Part shown: positions 7,761 through 16,314 of the stretch, in pieces
How the letters are laid out: each line of letters opens with the position of its first letter
How positions within the stretch are numbered: position 1 is the stretch's first letter
Source of the DNA: Klebsiella michiganensis
GTDB taxonomy: Bacteria > Pseudomonadota > Gammaproteobacteria > Enterobacterales > Enterobacteriaceae
DNA length: 64,000 nt
Direction: 5' to 3'
Assembly (NCBI GenBank): GCA_000963575.1
Contig: CP011077.1
Location: 744,001 to 808,000 of the forward strand
Translations under genes and position numbers: made by a program
The notes under the pieces: generated by a model
Seen by the model: only the letters and a program-made list of their open reading frames with translations
What the model was told of the DNA's origin: nothing
Database searches by the model: none

Positions 7761-8965
7761 CCTCCTCCGCTCATGGCATCCCCCATCTGGAAAATAGGCA
7801 GATACATGGCTATCACCAGAGTACCAATGATCAAGCCAATGACCAGCATCATGACCGGCTCCAGGGTGGCGGCCAGGTTTTCGGCCAGCTCCTGCGTTTT
7901 CTCATAATGCCAGCCCGCTAAGCGTTCGAGCATCAAATCAAGTGAACCGGACTCTTCACCAATGCGAACCAACTGTTGGCAAAGCGGTGTGAAATGCCCC
8001 GACTGCTCCAGCGCCTGCCATAGAGGATTTCCTTCGGAAACCCGATCGCGCACAGCAGCAATTTGCCGTTGCCAGAAGGTTTGGGCCAGCGTTTTTTCAA
8101 CCGCATCAAGTCCCTGTAGCAGGGGGACGCCAGAGTGCTGAGACAGCGTTAGTACGGTAAATATTTGGCTGAGTAACTGACCCCGTCTTAATGGTGCAAT
8201 TACTGGAATTTTTAACAGCAGCAATTGTTCTTTTTCCCGAATGCCGGGCCGGGTGCGGCGAAGCCACCAGCCGATAACCGCAAGGACAATCGCCGCTAAA
8301 ACCCACCATCCACCCTGGGACGTTACCCATTCTGAAAGCGTCATTACGGCCTGGGTAATGGCGGGCAGAGGAGCATTAAAAGAGCTGTAGATGTTGGCAA
8401 ACTCTGGCAGAACAAACCCAACCATGCCCACAGTTACCAGCAGCGCGACAGTCAAAATAAAGACCGGATAGCGCAGGGCTTTCATGACCTTTTTGGTGAG
8501 TCGGTACTGTTGTTCTTGTTGTTCGGCCAGCCGGCGGCAGCATTCAGCAAGCCTTCCGGTCAGTTCTCCGGTATGCAGTAATGCAATAAACAGGGGCGGG
8601 AAGATGTGGGGCCATTGCTTAAGCGCCTCCGAAAACGGTATACCTTGCGCTACCTGTCGCTCTAAGTGCTGTAATAATGCAGACCATGCAGGTTTTGGGT
8701 GCTGGCGTGCTATGAGCAGCAGAGCATCAGTTAAGGCGATGCCTGCATGGAGCAGCGCTGCAAGTTGCCGGACAACGTCAATTTTGTGCTGAATATGCCA
8801 ACAGGATCTTCCTGACAGCGATGTTTTTTTAACGGATATAAGCTGGAGCTGCTGCTGAGCAAGCTCCTCTTCAAGCAAAGCGCGCTCAGCGGCGAGCGAT
8901 TCACCACGCTTTAACTGGCCCTCGTTGTCTATGGCTTCCCAGCGCCAGAGCAGAGGCTTAGGCAT
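7757..8965 (-). CDS. hofC: HofC, type IV pilus/T2SS inner-membrane platform protein (GspF/PilC family)
   Basis: 402 residues from the ATG at 8965, which has AGGTG six bases upstream; a GTG three codons earlier is the alternative. It has two GspF domains, each ending in hydrophobic segments: GMVGFVLPEFANIY mid-protein and GLIIGTLVIAMYLPIFQMGDAM at the C-terminus. It would form the membrane platform on which the HofB ATPase acts during pilus assembly. The start lies inside the end of hofB, so the genes are translationally coupled. The N-terminus differs most from E. coli HofC. Confidence 0.92.
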   Translation of the reverse strand: MPKPLLWRWEAIDNEGQLKRGESLAAERALLEEELAQQQLQLISVKKTSLSGRSCWHIQHKIDVVRQLAALLHAGIALTDALLLIARQHPKPAWSALLQHLERQVAQGIPFSEALKQWPHIFPPLFIALLHTGELTGRLAECCRRLAEQQEQQYRLTKKVMKALRYPVFILTVALLVTVGMVGFVLPEFANIYSSFNAPLPAITQAVMTLSEWVTSQGGWWVLAAIVLAVIGWWLRRTRPGIREKEQLLLLKIPVIAPLRRGQLLSQIFTVLTLSQHSGVPLLQGLDAVEKTLAQTFWQRQIAAVRDRVSEGNPLWQALEQSGHFTPLCQQLVRIGEESGSLDLMLERLAGWHYEKTQELAENLAATLEPVMMLVIGLIIGTLVIAMYLPIFQMGDAMSGGG

Positions 8966-10337
8966 TTGGCACACCTAGTACACGATAAACCTCCTCCAGC
9001 GTCGTATGGCCCTGCTCCACGGCTACGCAGCCACTTTCGAAAAGCGTACTCATCCCTTGCTCTTTGGCGAGCTTTTCAATGTTACCTGCGGGTTCGCCTT
9101 GCGTGATGGCTTGCCTTAGATTGGTGGATAGCGGCAGGATTTCGAATAACGCTGTTCGCCCATAATATCCTCCGTAGCAACGTTCACATCCTGTCGAATG
9201 CCAATTGGGCAGCGCGGAAGGCCAAATGTGTCCAGGCAATGTTATGGCTGGTTCGTGATGTGTCCTGCAGTGAGGGCAAAGCTTTCTCACCAGTCTTTGA
9301 GCCACGATGATATTCACGGCAGACGCAATCATCCAGCGAGCAATAGCCATTTGCTCCAGGCGGACAAGCGTTTCAACGGTGGAGTTGGTGTGCAGCGTGG
9401 ATAAAACCAGATGCCCGGTCTGAGCCGCCTTGATGGCAATTTCTGCCGTTTCTCCATCCCTGATTTCGCCGACCATAATGACGTCAGGATCCTGCCTCAG
9501 TAACGCACGCAGGACGTGCTGAAAGGTGAGCCCTGCCTTAGGGTTTATCTGCGTTTGATTCAGTCCTTCCTGTGGAATTTCTATCGGATCTTCTACGCTA
9601 CAGACGTTGATACCCGGCTGGTTAAGCGCCGTCAGGGCGCTGTAGAGCGTAATGGTTTTCCCGCTACCCGTTGGGCCGGTTACCAGAATCATGCCCTGCG
9701 GAGCCTGGAGCGATTGCCCTAGTTGTCTGGTTTCACTCGCTGACATACCCAGAGAGTGAATGTCCATATGCAGCTTCCCTTGCTGGAGAAGCCTCAGAAC
9801 AACCTTCTCACCATAGCGGCAAGGCAGCGTCGAGACACGAAATGAAGCTTTCACGTCCTCGGTGAGATAATCCATTTGCCCGTCCTGCGGCAGCCGTTTT
9901 TCTGCGATATCCAAGTTAGCCAGAATTTTGAGTCTTGCCGTGACGGGAGCGGCCATCGCCAGAGGCAGTAGCGGCTGGCAGTGCAGCACGCCATCAATCC
10001 GAAATCGGATACGGTAGGCATTCTCGAAGGGTTCAAAATGGATATCGGATGCACGCTGCTGAATGGCGGCGGCAAGGGTTGTATCCAGGAGTGCGACCAC
10101 CGAACTGCTGCGATCGTGCTCTGGGGGCTGTGAGGGTTCCCGCGTTTGCCATTTTTCCATCCGCTCAATAGGCCAGATCTCTACATCAATGTGCTTATCA
10201 CAAAGAAAACGTAGCGCTTCGTACATTTGCTCGTTTGGGGAATCCGCGGCGGCAATTCGCACCGTGGTGCGAGTTTCCTCTACCAGTATGGCGTTGTAGT
10301 GCTGGCAAAGGGCGTTAAGCTGCTCTTTTGTACTCAT
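8958..10337 (-). CDS. hofB: HofB, type IV pilus assembly ATPase (GspE/PilB family)
   Basis: 459 residues. It powers assembly of the PpdD pilus fibre from the cytoplasm. Visible motifs are the Walker A motif GPTGSGKT, the Asp box region around VCSVEDPIEIPQEG, the Walker B-type VIMVGEIRDGETAEIA, the His box TGHLVLSTLHTN, and a C-terminal zinc tetracysteine (CPHC, then CERC). The start overlaps the ppdD stop as ATGA. Together ppdD-hofB-hofC form the partial pilin operon usual in enterobacteria; the peptidase and secretin are encoded elsewhere. Confidence 0.95.
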   Translation of the reverse strand: MSTKEQLNALCQHYNAILVEETRTTVRIAAADSPNEQMYEALRFLCDKHIDVEIWPIERMEKWQTREPSQPPEHDRSSSVVALLDTTLAAAIQQRASDIHFEPFENAYRIRFRIDGVLHCQPLLPLAMAAPVTARLKILANLDIAEKRLPQDGQMDYLTEDVKASFRVSTLPCRYGEKVVLRLLQQGKLHMDIHSLGMSASETRQLGQSLQAPQGMILVTGPTGSGKTITLYSALTALNQPGINVCSVEDPIEIPQEGLNQTQINPKAGLTFQHVLRALLRQDPDVIMVGEIRDGETAEIAIKAAQTGHLVLSTLHTNSTVETLVRLEQMAIARWMIASAVNIIVAQRLVRKLCPHCRTHHEPAITLPGHIWPSALPNWHSTGCERCYGGYYGRTALFEILPLSTNLRQAITQGEPAGNIEKLAKEQGMSTLFESGCVAVEQGHTTLEEVYRVLGVPNA

Positions 10338-10789
10338 TTACCGCCCCTCGTTTGCGTTTCGTTAAAGCGGAATACATCTTCACAGGCTTGTTTCAGCGGC
10401 GACCCGTTTTCTGTATGGCAGATTCTTGTCCAGCCGGTTATACCGTTGGCATCGCTCCACTGTGGGGTGAACGTTACCGTCAGCCCGTTCAGGGATTCCT
10501 GGCCATTTAGCGTCACAATTCCGCTGGACACGCTCATGGCGCTGACGTAACGCGTCGTTTTGGTTTCAGCGATGCCGTTACTGCCGGCATTGCAACCGGA
10601 GATCCCCCCGCGCTCGATAGCACAAAGTTCGACGGCGGTACGATAGGGCAGAAAGGTTTGCAGCATATCGGTCAATGCTGCTTTACGGAGGTAGTTTTGA
10701 TACCCAGGAATGCCGATGGCGCTAAGAACGGCGATGATGCCTATCACCACCATGAGCTCGATTAGCGTAAATCCTTTTTGCTTGTTCAT
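10334..10789 (-). CDS. ppdD: PpdD, type IV major prepilin
   Basis: 151 residues from MNKQKG, preceded by AAGGAG at a good distance. It has a classic class III signal: a short basic leader cut after G6, then F7 and the invariant E11 in FTLIELMVVIGIIAVLSAIGIP, which forms the pilin stalk helix. Four cysteines lie in the globular head. It is slightly longer than the 146-residue E. coli protein because of a small C-terminal extension (ETQTRGGK). It heads the operon with hofB and hofC. Expression is often cryptic in E. coli; nothing here shows whether it is active. Confidence 0.95.
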   Translation of the reverse strand: MNKQKGFTLIELMVVIGIIAVLSAIGIPGYQNYLRKAALTDMLQTFLPYRTAVELCAIERGGISGCNAGSNGIAETKTTRYVSAMSVSSGIVTLNGQESLNGLTVTFTPQWSDANGITGWTRICHTENGSPLKQACEDVFRFNETQTRGGK

Positions 10790-10931
10790 CTGTCGCTCCT
10801 TTTGGTTAGAGAGCAACACTGTGCTGAACAGACTACGCAATAGCGATCCGGGAAACTGGAATGCGGGAAATGGCTTCCGCGTTAGTTAACGCAGTTGTAT
10901 GTAACGGCAATCAAAATGGAAGTCGGCACGC

Positions 10932-10961
10932 AAAAAGCGGGCACAGCACTGGCTGGCCCGC
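10932..10961 (-). terminator. Terminator after nadC
   Basis: Read on the minus strand this is GCGGGC, a 13-base loop, GCCCGC and then TTTTT. It begins 12 bases after the nadC stop and separates nadC from ppdD-hofBC. Confidence 0.6.
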
Positions 10962-10973
10962 CGTTGTGGTGCG

Positions 10974-11864
10974 TTAGCGGAAGCGCATAGACAAGTCGAG
11001 CGCGCGTATGTGCTTAGTCAGGGCACCTACGGAGATGTAGTCCACGCCGGTCTCAGCGAATGTTCTCAGCGTCTCTTTGGTTACGTTGCCTGAGACTTCC
11101 AGGCGTGATTTCCCTTGAGTAAGTGCCACGGCCTCACGCATTTGCTCCACGGTGAAGTTGTCCAGCATGATGATGTCAGCCCCGGCGTTTAGCGCCTGCT
11201 CCAATTCATCAAGTGACTCAACTTCAACTTCTACCGGCACGTCCGGGTGCATCCAGAAGGCTTTCTCCACGGCCTGACGAATGGAGCCGGAGGCAATAAT
11301 GTGGTTTTCTTTGATAAGAAAAGCATCGGAAAGGCCCAGGCGATGGTTACTGCCACCGCCACATAGCACGGCATATTTCAGCGCAGTGCGCAGGCCCGGA
11401 AGCGTTTTACGGGTATCCAGCAACTGCGTTTTAGTGCCCTCCAGCAGCGCCACGTAGCTGTGAACTTCGCTGGCTACGCCGGACAGTGTTTGCACGAAGT
11501 TCAACGCCGTTCTTTCTCCGGTCAAGAGAATACGTGCCGGGCCATCAAGCTCAAATAACGGCTGGTTGCTGGTAACTTCTGCGCCATCTTCAACATGCCA
11601 GGTCACCTTCACATCCCCGCCGAGCTGAATAAACACCTCTTCTACCCAGCGTTTACCGCAAAAAATGCCATTTTCGCGGGTAATAATGACCGCATGCGAC
11701 GTGCTTTCTGGGGGTAACAATTGTGCCGTGATGTCGTTGTTCGGGTCGACCTCACCGCCCAGATCTTCCCGCAGCGCTTGCGATACGGCGAGAGGAATAT
11801 CGAGGGTAATTCGTTCGAGCAGCTCGTCACGTCGGCGGTCAGGGTTATAACGGCGGGGCGGCAT
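10974..11864 (-). CDS. nadC: NadC, quinolinate phosphoribosyltransferase
   Basis: 296 residues, one fewer than E. coli. It converts quinolinate and PRPP to nicotinate mononucleotide in de novo NAD synthesis. Conserved blocks are GERTALNFVQTLSGVAS, the PRPP/quinolinate-binding LLDTRKTLPGLR, CGGGSNHRLGLSDAFLIKENH and the terminal EVSGNVTKETLR/GVDYISVGALTKH barrel motif. The start MPPRRYNPDRRRDELLERI matches the family. It is divergent from ampD, and the 83-base gap holds both promoters. Confidence 0.97.
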   Translation of the reverse strand: MPPRRYNPDRRRDELLERITLDIPLAVSQALREDLGGEVDPNNDITAQLLPPESTSHAVIITRENGIFCGKRWVEEVFIQLGGDVKVTWHVEDGAEVTSNQPLFELDGPARILLTGERTALNFVQTLSGVASEVHSYVALLEGTKTQLLDTRKTLPGLRTALKYAVLCGGGSNHRLGLSDAFLIKENHIIASGSIRQAVEKAFWMHPDVPVEVEVESLDELEQALNAGADIIMLDNFTVEQMREAVALTQGKSRLEVSGNVTKETLRTFAETGVDYISVGALTKHIRALDLSMRFR

Positions 11865-11947
11865 GATTAAACTCCGGAATGAATAAGTTAGTATCGTTTC
11901 ATGCTACTCTGAAGCGACTTCAAGTACCACTCTAAGGAGAACCTCTC

Positions 11948-12511
11948 ATGCAGCTTAAAGACGGCTGGCTGGTGGGGGTAAAACATCTGCCATCCCCGCA
12001 TTTTGACGGCCGACCGGAAGAGGAAAATCCCTCGTTGCTGGTGGTGCACAATATTAGTTTGCCGCCGGGGGAGTTCGGCGGCCCATGGATTGATGCGTTA
12101 TTTGCCGGAACGCTCGATCCTGAAGCGCATCCTTATTTTGCTGGTATTTCGCATTTGCGCGTCTCAGCCCATTGTCTGATCCGTCGGGACGGCGAAATTG
12201 TTCAGTACGTGCCTTTTGATAAACGAGCATGGCATGCGGGCGTCTCAAGCTACCAGGGGAGAGAAAAGTGCAACGATTTTTCCATCGGTATTGAGCTGGA
12301 AGGCACCGATACTCTGGCTTACACCGATGCACAATATGAACAACTCACCGTTTTAGCTAACTTACTGATTCAACACTATCCTGATATGGCGAAACACATG
12401 ACGGGCCACAGTGATATTGCGCCTGGTCGGAAGACCGATCCTGGCCCTTCGTTTGACTGGCCGCGCTTTTTGGGTGCGGTCAAAGAGGCTACTGACAAGG
12501 AGAGCACATGA
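11948..12511 (+). CDS. ampD: AmpD, 1,6-anhydro-MurNAc-L-alanine amidase
   Basis: 187 residues. This cytoplasmic zinc amidase recycles cell-wall anhydro-muropeptides. Its loss raises the level of AmpR inducer, so it indirectly sets chromosomal AmpC expression where ampC-ampR exist. The zinc ligands H34 (VVHNISLP), H154 and D164 (GHSDIAPGRKTDPG) and the catalytic E116 (FSIGIELEG) are all present. AAGGAG precedes the ATG. Its stop overlaps the ampE start as ATGA. Confidence 0.97.
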   Translation: MQLKDGWLVGVKHLPSPHFDGRPEEENPSLLVVHNISLPPGEFGGPWIDALFAGTLDPEAHPYFAGISHLRVSAHCLIRRDGEIVQYVPFDKRAWHAGVSSYQGREKCNDFSIGIELEGTDTLAYTDAQYEQLTVLANLLIQHYPDMAKHMTGHSDIAPGRKTDPGPSFDWPRFLGAVKEATDKEST

Positions 12512-13362
12512 CCCTGTTTACTCTGCTGTTAGTCCTGATGGGCGAGCGATTGTTCAAAATGGGCGAGCACTGGCAGTTAGATCATCGTCTTGAAGTCTTG
12601 TTTGGGCGGGTTAAGCATTTTTCTCTGTTGAGAACGCTGCTAATGACCGCTGCATTTATGGCCGTAGTTTTCCTGGTTCTCCGCGCTCTGCATGGGCTGC
12701 TGTTTAACGTTCCGCTCCTGGTGTTCTGGATTGCGCTGGGCGTACTGTGCATCGGAGCCGGGCAGGTCAGGCTGCACTATCATTCGTACCTTAAAGCTGC
12801 GAGCCATGACGATGAACATGCCCGTGATGCGATGGCCGCGGAACTCACATTGATTCATGGTGTTCCGCCTGAATGCAGCGAGCGTGAATACCTGCGCGAG
12901 CTGCAAAACGCGCTGCTGTGGATTAACTTCCGTTTCTATCTTGCCCCGCTCTTTTGGTTTGTGGTGGGCGGAGCATGGGGGCCGGTGACGCTCGCGGGTT
13001 ATGCTTTCCTGCGCGCCTGGCAGACGTGGCTTGCCCGACATCATACGCCGCACGAGCGCTTGCTGTCGGGGATTGATGGCATTCTGCATCTCCTGGACTG
13101 GGTGCCTGTTCGCCTGGTTGGCGTCGCCTATGCCCTGCTGGGCCACGGCGAGCGGGCTCTTCCCGCATGGTTTGCATCCCTTGCTGACAGGCATACTTCT
13201 CAGTACCAGGTGCTGACGCAACTGGCGCAGTACTCGCTGGCAAGGGAACCTCATCAGGATAAGATGAAAACGCCGAAAGCTGCGGTTTCGCTGGCGAAGA
13301 AGGTTTCGCTGGTTATCGTGGTTGTCGTGGCGTTGCTGACGATTTACGGCACGCTGGTCTAA
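12508..13362 (+). CDS. ampE: AmpE, inner-membrane regulator linked to AmpD
   Basis: 284 residues, the E. coli length. It is a membrane protein with hydrophobic segments near residues 43-62, 65-83, around 150-165 and at the C-terminus (VSLVIVVVVALLTIYGTLV). The family start MTLFTLLLVLMGERLFKMGEHWQLDHR is conserved. It is translationally coupled to ampD and the biochemical role is unclear. A strong bidirectional terminator follows directly. Confidence 0.95.
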   Translation: MTLFTLLLVLMGERLFKMGEHWQLDHRLEVLFGRVKHFSLLRTLLMTAAFMAVVFLVLRALHGLLFNVPLLVFWIALGVLCIGAGQVRLHYHSYLKAASHDDEHARDAMAAELTLIHGVPPECSEREYLRELQNALLWINFRFYLAPLFWFVVGGAWGPVTLAGYAFLRAWQTWLARHHTPHERLLSGIDGILHLLDWVPVRLVGVAYALLGHGERALPAWFASLADRHTSQYQVLTQLAQYSLAREPHQDKMKTPKAAVSLAKKVSLVIVVVVALLTIYGTLV

Positions 13363-13365
13363 AGA

Positions 13366-13393
13366 AAAAGCCCCGCATTGCGGGGCTTTTTTT
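13366..13393. terminator. Bidirectional terminator between ampE and aroP
   Basis: AAAGCCCCGC-att-GCGGGGCTTTTTTT. The stem is a perfect GC-rich palindrome with an A-run on one side and a T-run on the other, so it can end both ampE and the convergent aroP. Confidence 0.9.
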
Positions 13394-13394
13394 A

Positions 13395-14762
13395 TCAGGC
13401 TTTCACGGCCTTCAGGTTCTTCTGCTTCAAGAAATAGCCCACGCCCAGAATCGCAATCCAGACTGGGATCAGATAAACCGAGATGGCCATCTCCGGCGTT
13501 ATCAGCATGATAACCAACACGCCAACCATAAACAGCAGGCAGACCCAGTTACCCAGCGGATAGAACAAGGCAGGGAAGCGAGTTTTAACCCCTTGCTGCT
13601 GTTTGGCGCGGCGGAACTTCATGTGCGCCAGGCTGATCATCGCCCAGTTGATCACCAGGGCAGAGACGACCAGCGCCATCAGCAGGCCGAAAGCAGACTC
13701 CGGCGCCAGGTAGTTAATCAGCACGCAGAGGGCGGTAAAGCCCGCGGAAACCAAAATTGTGTTTACCGGTACACCGCGCTTATCAACGCTTTTCAGCATC
13801 TTAGGCGCGTTGCCCTGCTGTGCCAGGCCAAACAGCATACGGCTGTTGCAGTAAACACAGCTGTTGTAAACAGACAGGGCAGCGGTCAGCACCACGATAT
13901 TCAGGGCGTTGGCAACAAAAGTATCGCCCAGCTCATGGAAGATCAGCACGAACGGACTGGTGTCCGCGGTGACGCGCGTCCACGGCAGCAGAGACAGCAG
14001 AATCGCCAGCGAACCCACATAGAAAATCAGAATACGGTAGATAACCTGGTTGGTTGCTTTTGGAATGCTGACTTCCGGGTTGTCTGCTTCAGCAGCGGTA
14101 ATACCGACCAGTTCAAGCCCGCCGAAGGAGAACATGATGATAGCCATCATCATCACCAGCCCTGTGATACCGTGCGGCAGGAAGCCGCCCTGATCCCAGA
14201 GGTTACTGACAGAGGCCTGCGGGCCGCCGTTGCCGCTAAACAGCAGCCAGCCGCCGAACAGAATCATGGCGATAACAGCCACCACTTTGATGATGGCGAA
14301 CCAGAACTCCATCTCACCAAAGACTTTAACGTTAGTTAAATTGATGGCGTTGATAGCAACGAAGAACACTGCCGCCGTGGCCCAGGTAGGGATCTCCGGC
14401 CACCAGAATTGGATGTATTTGCCGACAGCCGTCAGTTCAGCCATGGCGACCAGAACATAGAGTACCCAGTAGTTCCAGCCCGAAGCGAAGCCCGCAAAAC
14501 CGCCCCAATACTTGTAAGCAAAATGGCTGAATGACCCGGCTACAGGCTCCTCAACGACCATTTCGCCCAACTGGCGCATAATTAAAAAAGCGATAAACCC
14601 GGCGATAGCATAGCCGAGAATAATTGCCGGACCTGCGGACTGGATGACGGATGCGCTGCCCAGAAACAGGCCCGTCCCGATAGCTCCACCCAGCGCAATA
14701 AGCTGAATATGGCGGTTTTTGAGACCGCGCTTCAGCGTGTCGCCGTGCTGTTGACCTTCCAT
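13395..14762 (-). CDS. aroP: AroP, aromatic amino acid/H+ symporter
   Basis: 455 residues from the second of two adjacent ATGs (14762), which is better spaced from GAGG; the first (14765) is equally in frame. It is an APC-family permease for phenylalanine, tyrosine and tryptophan with 12 predicted transmembrane segments. The APC signature GGAIGTGLFLGSASVIQSAGP begins TM1, and EEPVAGSFSHFAYKYWG follows TM2. Only minor C-terminal differences from E. coli AroP are apparent. Regulation by TyrR is expected from E. coli, but I could not place its boxes with confidence. Confidence 0.96.
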   Translation of the reverse strand: MEGQQHGDTLKRGLKNRHIQLIALGGAIGTGLFLGSASVIQSAGPAIILGYAIAGFIAFLIMRQLGEMVVEEPVAGSFSHFAYKYWGGFAGFASGWNYWVLYVLVAMAELTAVGKYIQFWWPEIPTWATAAVFFVAINAINLTNVKVFGEMEFWFAIIKVVAVIAMILFGGWLLFSGNGGPQASVSNLWDQGGFLPHGITGLVMMMAIIMFSFGGLELVGITAAEADNPEVSIPKATNQVIYRILIFYVGSLAILLSLLPWTRVTADTSPFVLIFHELGDTFVANALNIVVLTAALSVYNSCVYCNSRMLFGLAQQGNAPKMLKSVDKRGVPVNTILVSAGFTALCVLINYLAPESAFGLLMALVVSALVINWAMISLAHMKFRRAKQQQGVKTRFPALFYPLGNWVCLLFMVGVLVIMLITPEMAISVYLIPVWIAILGVGYFLKQKNLKAVKA

Positions 14763-15302
14763 CATGTAACCTCGTAGTGGTTAATGTCTGCGCTACATTG
14801 ACGCGGATGTAATTGTTGTATTCCGTAATGTGTAGTCTTTTTTTTACGGCTATCAATTATGAATTTTGCGGATAGGGCTACCGCATCGCAAAGAATAATG
14901 TTAAGCGCATGCCTTTGCACCTGCTTTCTGTCACTGCTCTGACGAGTTGGGCAAAAAGAAACCATTTGTAAAAAAGGGGGGAGTGGAATGTGGGGCCGGA
15001 ATACTTCTTGAGCTGTCGTTTTGCGTCACAAAAATGACACACCTTCACCGCCTCTCTCGGTTGTTTTTGAAAAATATATCGTTTCATAAACGTTAACTTA
15101 CCGCTTTGTGGGTAAACGCAAGTTGGTGCCCAGGTTATGGTTTTGAAAAGCCCTTCTTTTGTTATTGTTAAAATGTGCCTGCTTTCATGATTTCAATCAA
15201 AACCAATATGGACAGAAGGTGAATACTTTGTTACTTTTAGCCTCACGAACGTGAAATTGGTCTTACCAATTGACTCCGGGTTAATGGCAGAGATAGGGAA
15301 CG
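14763..15302. other. aroP-pdhR divergent intergenic region
   Basis: 540 bases without a credible gene. It is A/T-rich near aroP and contains the PdhR operator near pdhR. Several short open frames on the minus strand are compositionally poor and lack ribosome-binding sites. The promoters of aroP and of the pdh operon must lie here. Confidence 0.6.
15255..15271. promoter_or_regulatory. PdhR operator
   Basis: AATTGGT-CTT-ACCAATT is a perfect 7-bp inverted repeat with a 3-base centre, matching the known PdhR box (ATTGGT, 3 bases, ACCAAT). It lies 31 bases upstream of the pdhR start, so it fits autoregulation of pdhR-aceEF, relieved by pyruvate. Confidence 0.9.
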
Positions 15303-16067
15303 ATGGCCTACAGCAAAATCCGCCAACCAAAATTATCCGATGTGATAGAGCAGCAGCTGGAGTTTCTCATCCTCGAGGGCACTCTACGCCCAGGCGAAAA
15401 ACTTCCACCTGAACGCGAACTGGCGAAACAATTTGATGTTTCCCGTCCTTCGCTGCGCGAGGCCATCCAGCGTCTCGAAGCCAAGGGTTTGCTGCTTCGT
15501 CGCCAGGGCGGCGGTACTTTTGTCCAGAACAGCCTTTGGCAGAGCCTGAGCGACCCGCTGGTCGAACTGCTCTCAGACCATCCCGAATCCCAGTTTGACC
15601 TGTTAGAAACCCGCCATGCTCTTGAAGGCATTGCAGCCTATTACGCGGCGCTGCGCGGAACAGAAGAGGATCTCTCGCGCATTGGCGATTGCCATATTGC
15701 CATCCAACAGGCTCAGGAGTCCGGTGATTTAGACGCCGAAGCCGATGCCGTCATGCAGTATCAAATTGCCGTAACCGAAGCCGCGCATAATGTTGTACTG
15801 CTTCATTTACTGCGCTGCATGGAGCCGATGCTCGAACAAAACGTTCGCCAGAATTTTGAATTGCTCTACGCGCGCCGCGAGATGTTGGCGCAAGTGAGCA
15901 GCCATCGCGCCAGCATTTTTGCGGCGATTATGGCTCGCCAGCCGGAGCAGGCGCGAGAAGCGTCGCACCGTCACCTGGCGTTTATTGAGGAAATATTGCT
16001 GGATCGTAGCCGTGAGCAGAGCCGCCGTGAGCGTTCTCTCCGTCTCCTTCAGCAACGTAAGGATTAA
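15303..16067 (+). CDS. pdhR: PdhR, pyruvate-responsive GntR-family repressor
   Basis: 254 residues, the E. coli length. The N-terminal winged helix-turn-helix reads PPERELAKQFDVSRPSLREAIQRLEAKGLLLRRQGGGTFV (about residues 39-75, given here as the family block), followed by an FCD ligand-binding domain that contains the ETRHALEG and TEAAHN motifs. It represses its own operon and respiratory genes in the absence of pyruvate. It is the first gene of pdhR-aceE-aceF(-lpd), and its operator is visible upstream. Confidence 0.97.
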   Translation: MAYSKIRQPKLSDVIEQQLEFLILEGTLRPGEKLPPERELAKQFDVSRPSLREAIQRLEAKGLLLRRQGGGTFVQNSLWQSLSDPLVELLSDHPESQFDLLETRHALEGIAAYYAALRGTEEDLSRIGDCHIAIQQAQESGDLDAEADAVMQYQIAVTEAAHNVVLLHLLRCMEPMLEQNVRQNFELLYARREMLAQVSSHRASIFAAIMARQPEQAREASHRHLAFIEEILLDRSREQSRRERSLRLLQQRKD

Positions 16068-16149
16068 GCGCCAAACTTTAGAGCGCGGCAACTAAACACA
16101 GAACCTGTCTTATTGCGTTCTTTTATTCAGTTGCCCTAAATAATTCGCC

Positions 16150-16255
16150 TTGCATCGCAGCGGCAAGCGTTGGAATCCCCTGGAGCTTACTTTAGTAAGT
16201 GACTGGGGTGAGGACGTGAAGCCAACAATGAGGCAAGCCGAAGTATGACGGGCAA
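16150..16255 (+). repeat. Structured repeat-like element in the pdhR-aceE intergenic region
   Basis: A GC-mixed segment between pdhR and aceE carries an imperfect hairpin, CCCC-tgga-GCTTAC-ttta-GTAAGT-gact-GGGG (16177-16208). It is followed by a GTGAGGACGTGAAGCCAAC motif and ends near AAGTATGACGGG. From memory, closely similar sequence recurs in enterobacterial intergenic regions, including the E. coli lpd leader, so I call it a dispersed repeat. This is recollection rather than a search result, and the ends are approximate. Confidence 0.5.
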
Positions 16256-16314
16256 GAGCGCAATGGGACAGGTTCCAGATAATCAACGTATTAGACAGAT
16301 AAGGAATACCCCCC

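Noticed and set aside
14763..14860. TyrR boxes upstream of aroP
   Set aside because: TGTAA-like half sites are visible but none matches the full TGTAAA-N6-TTTACA consensus well enough.
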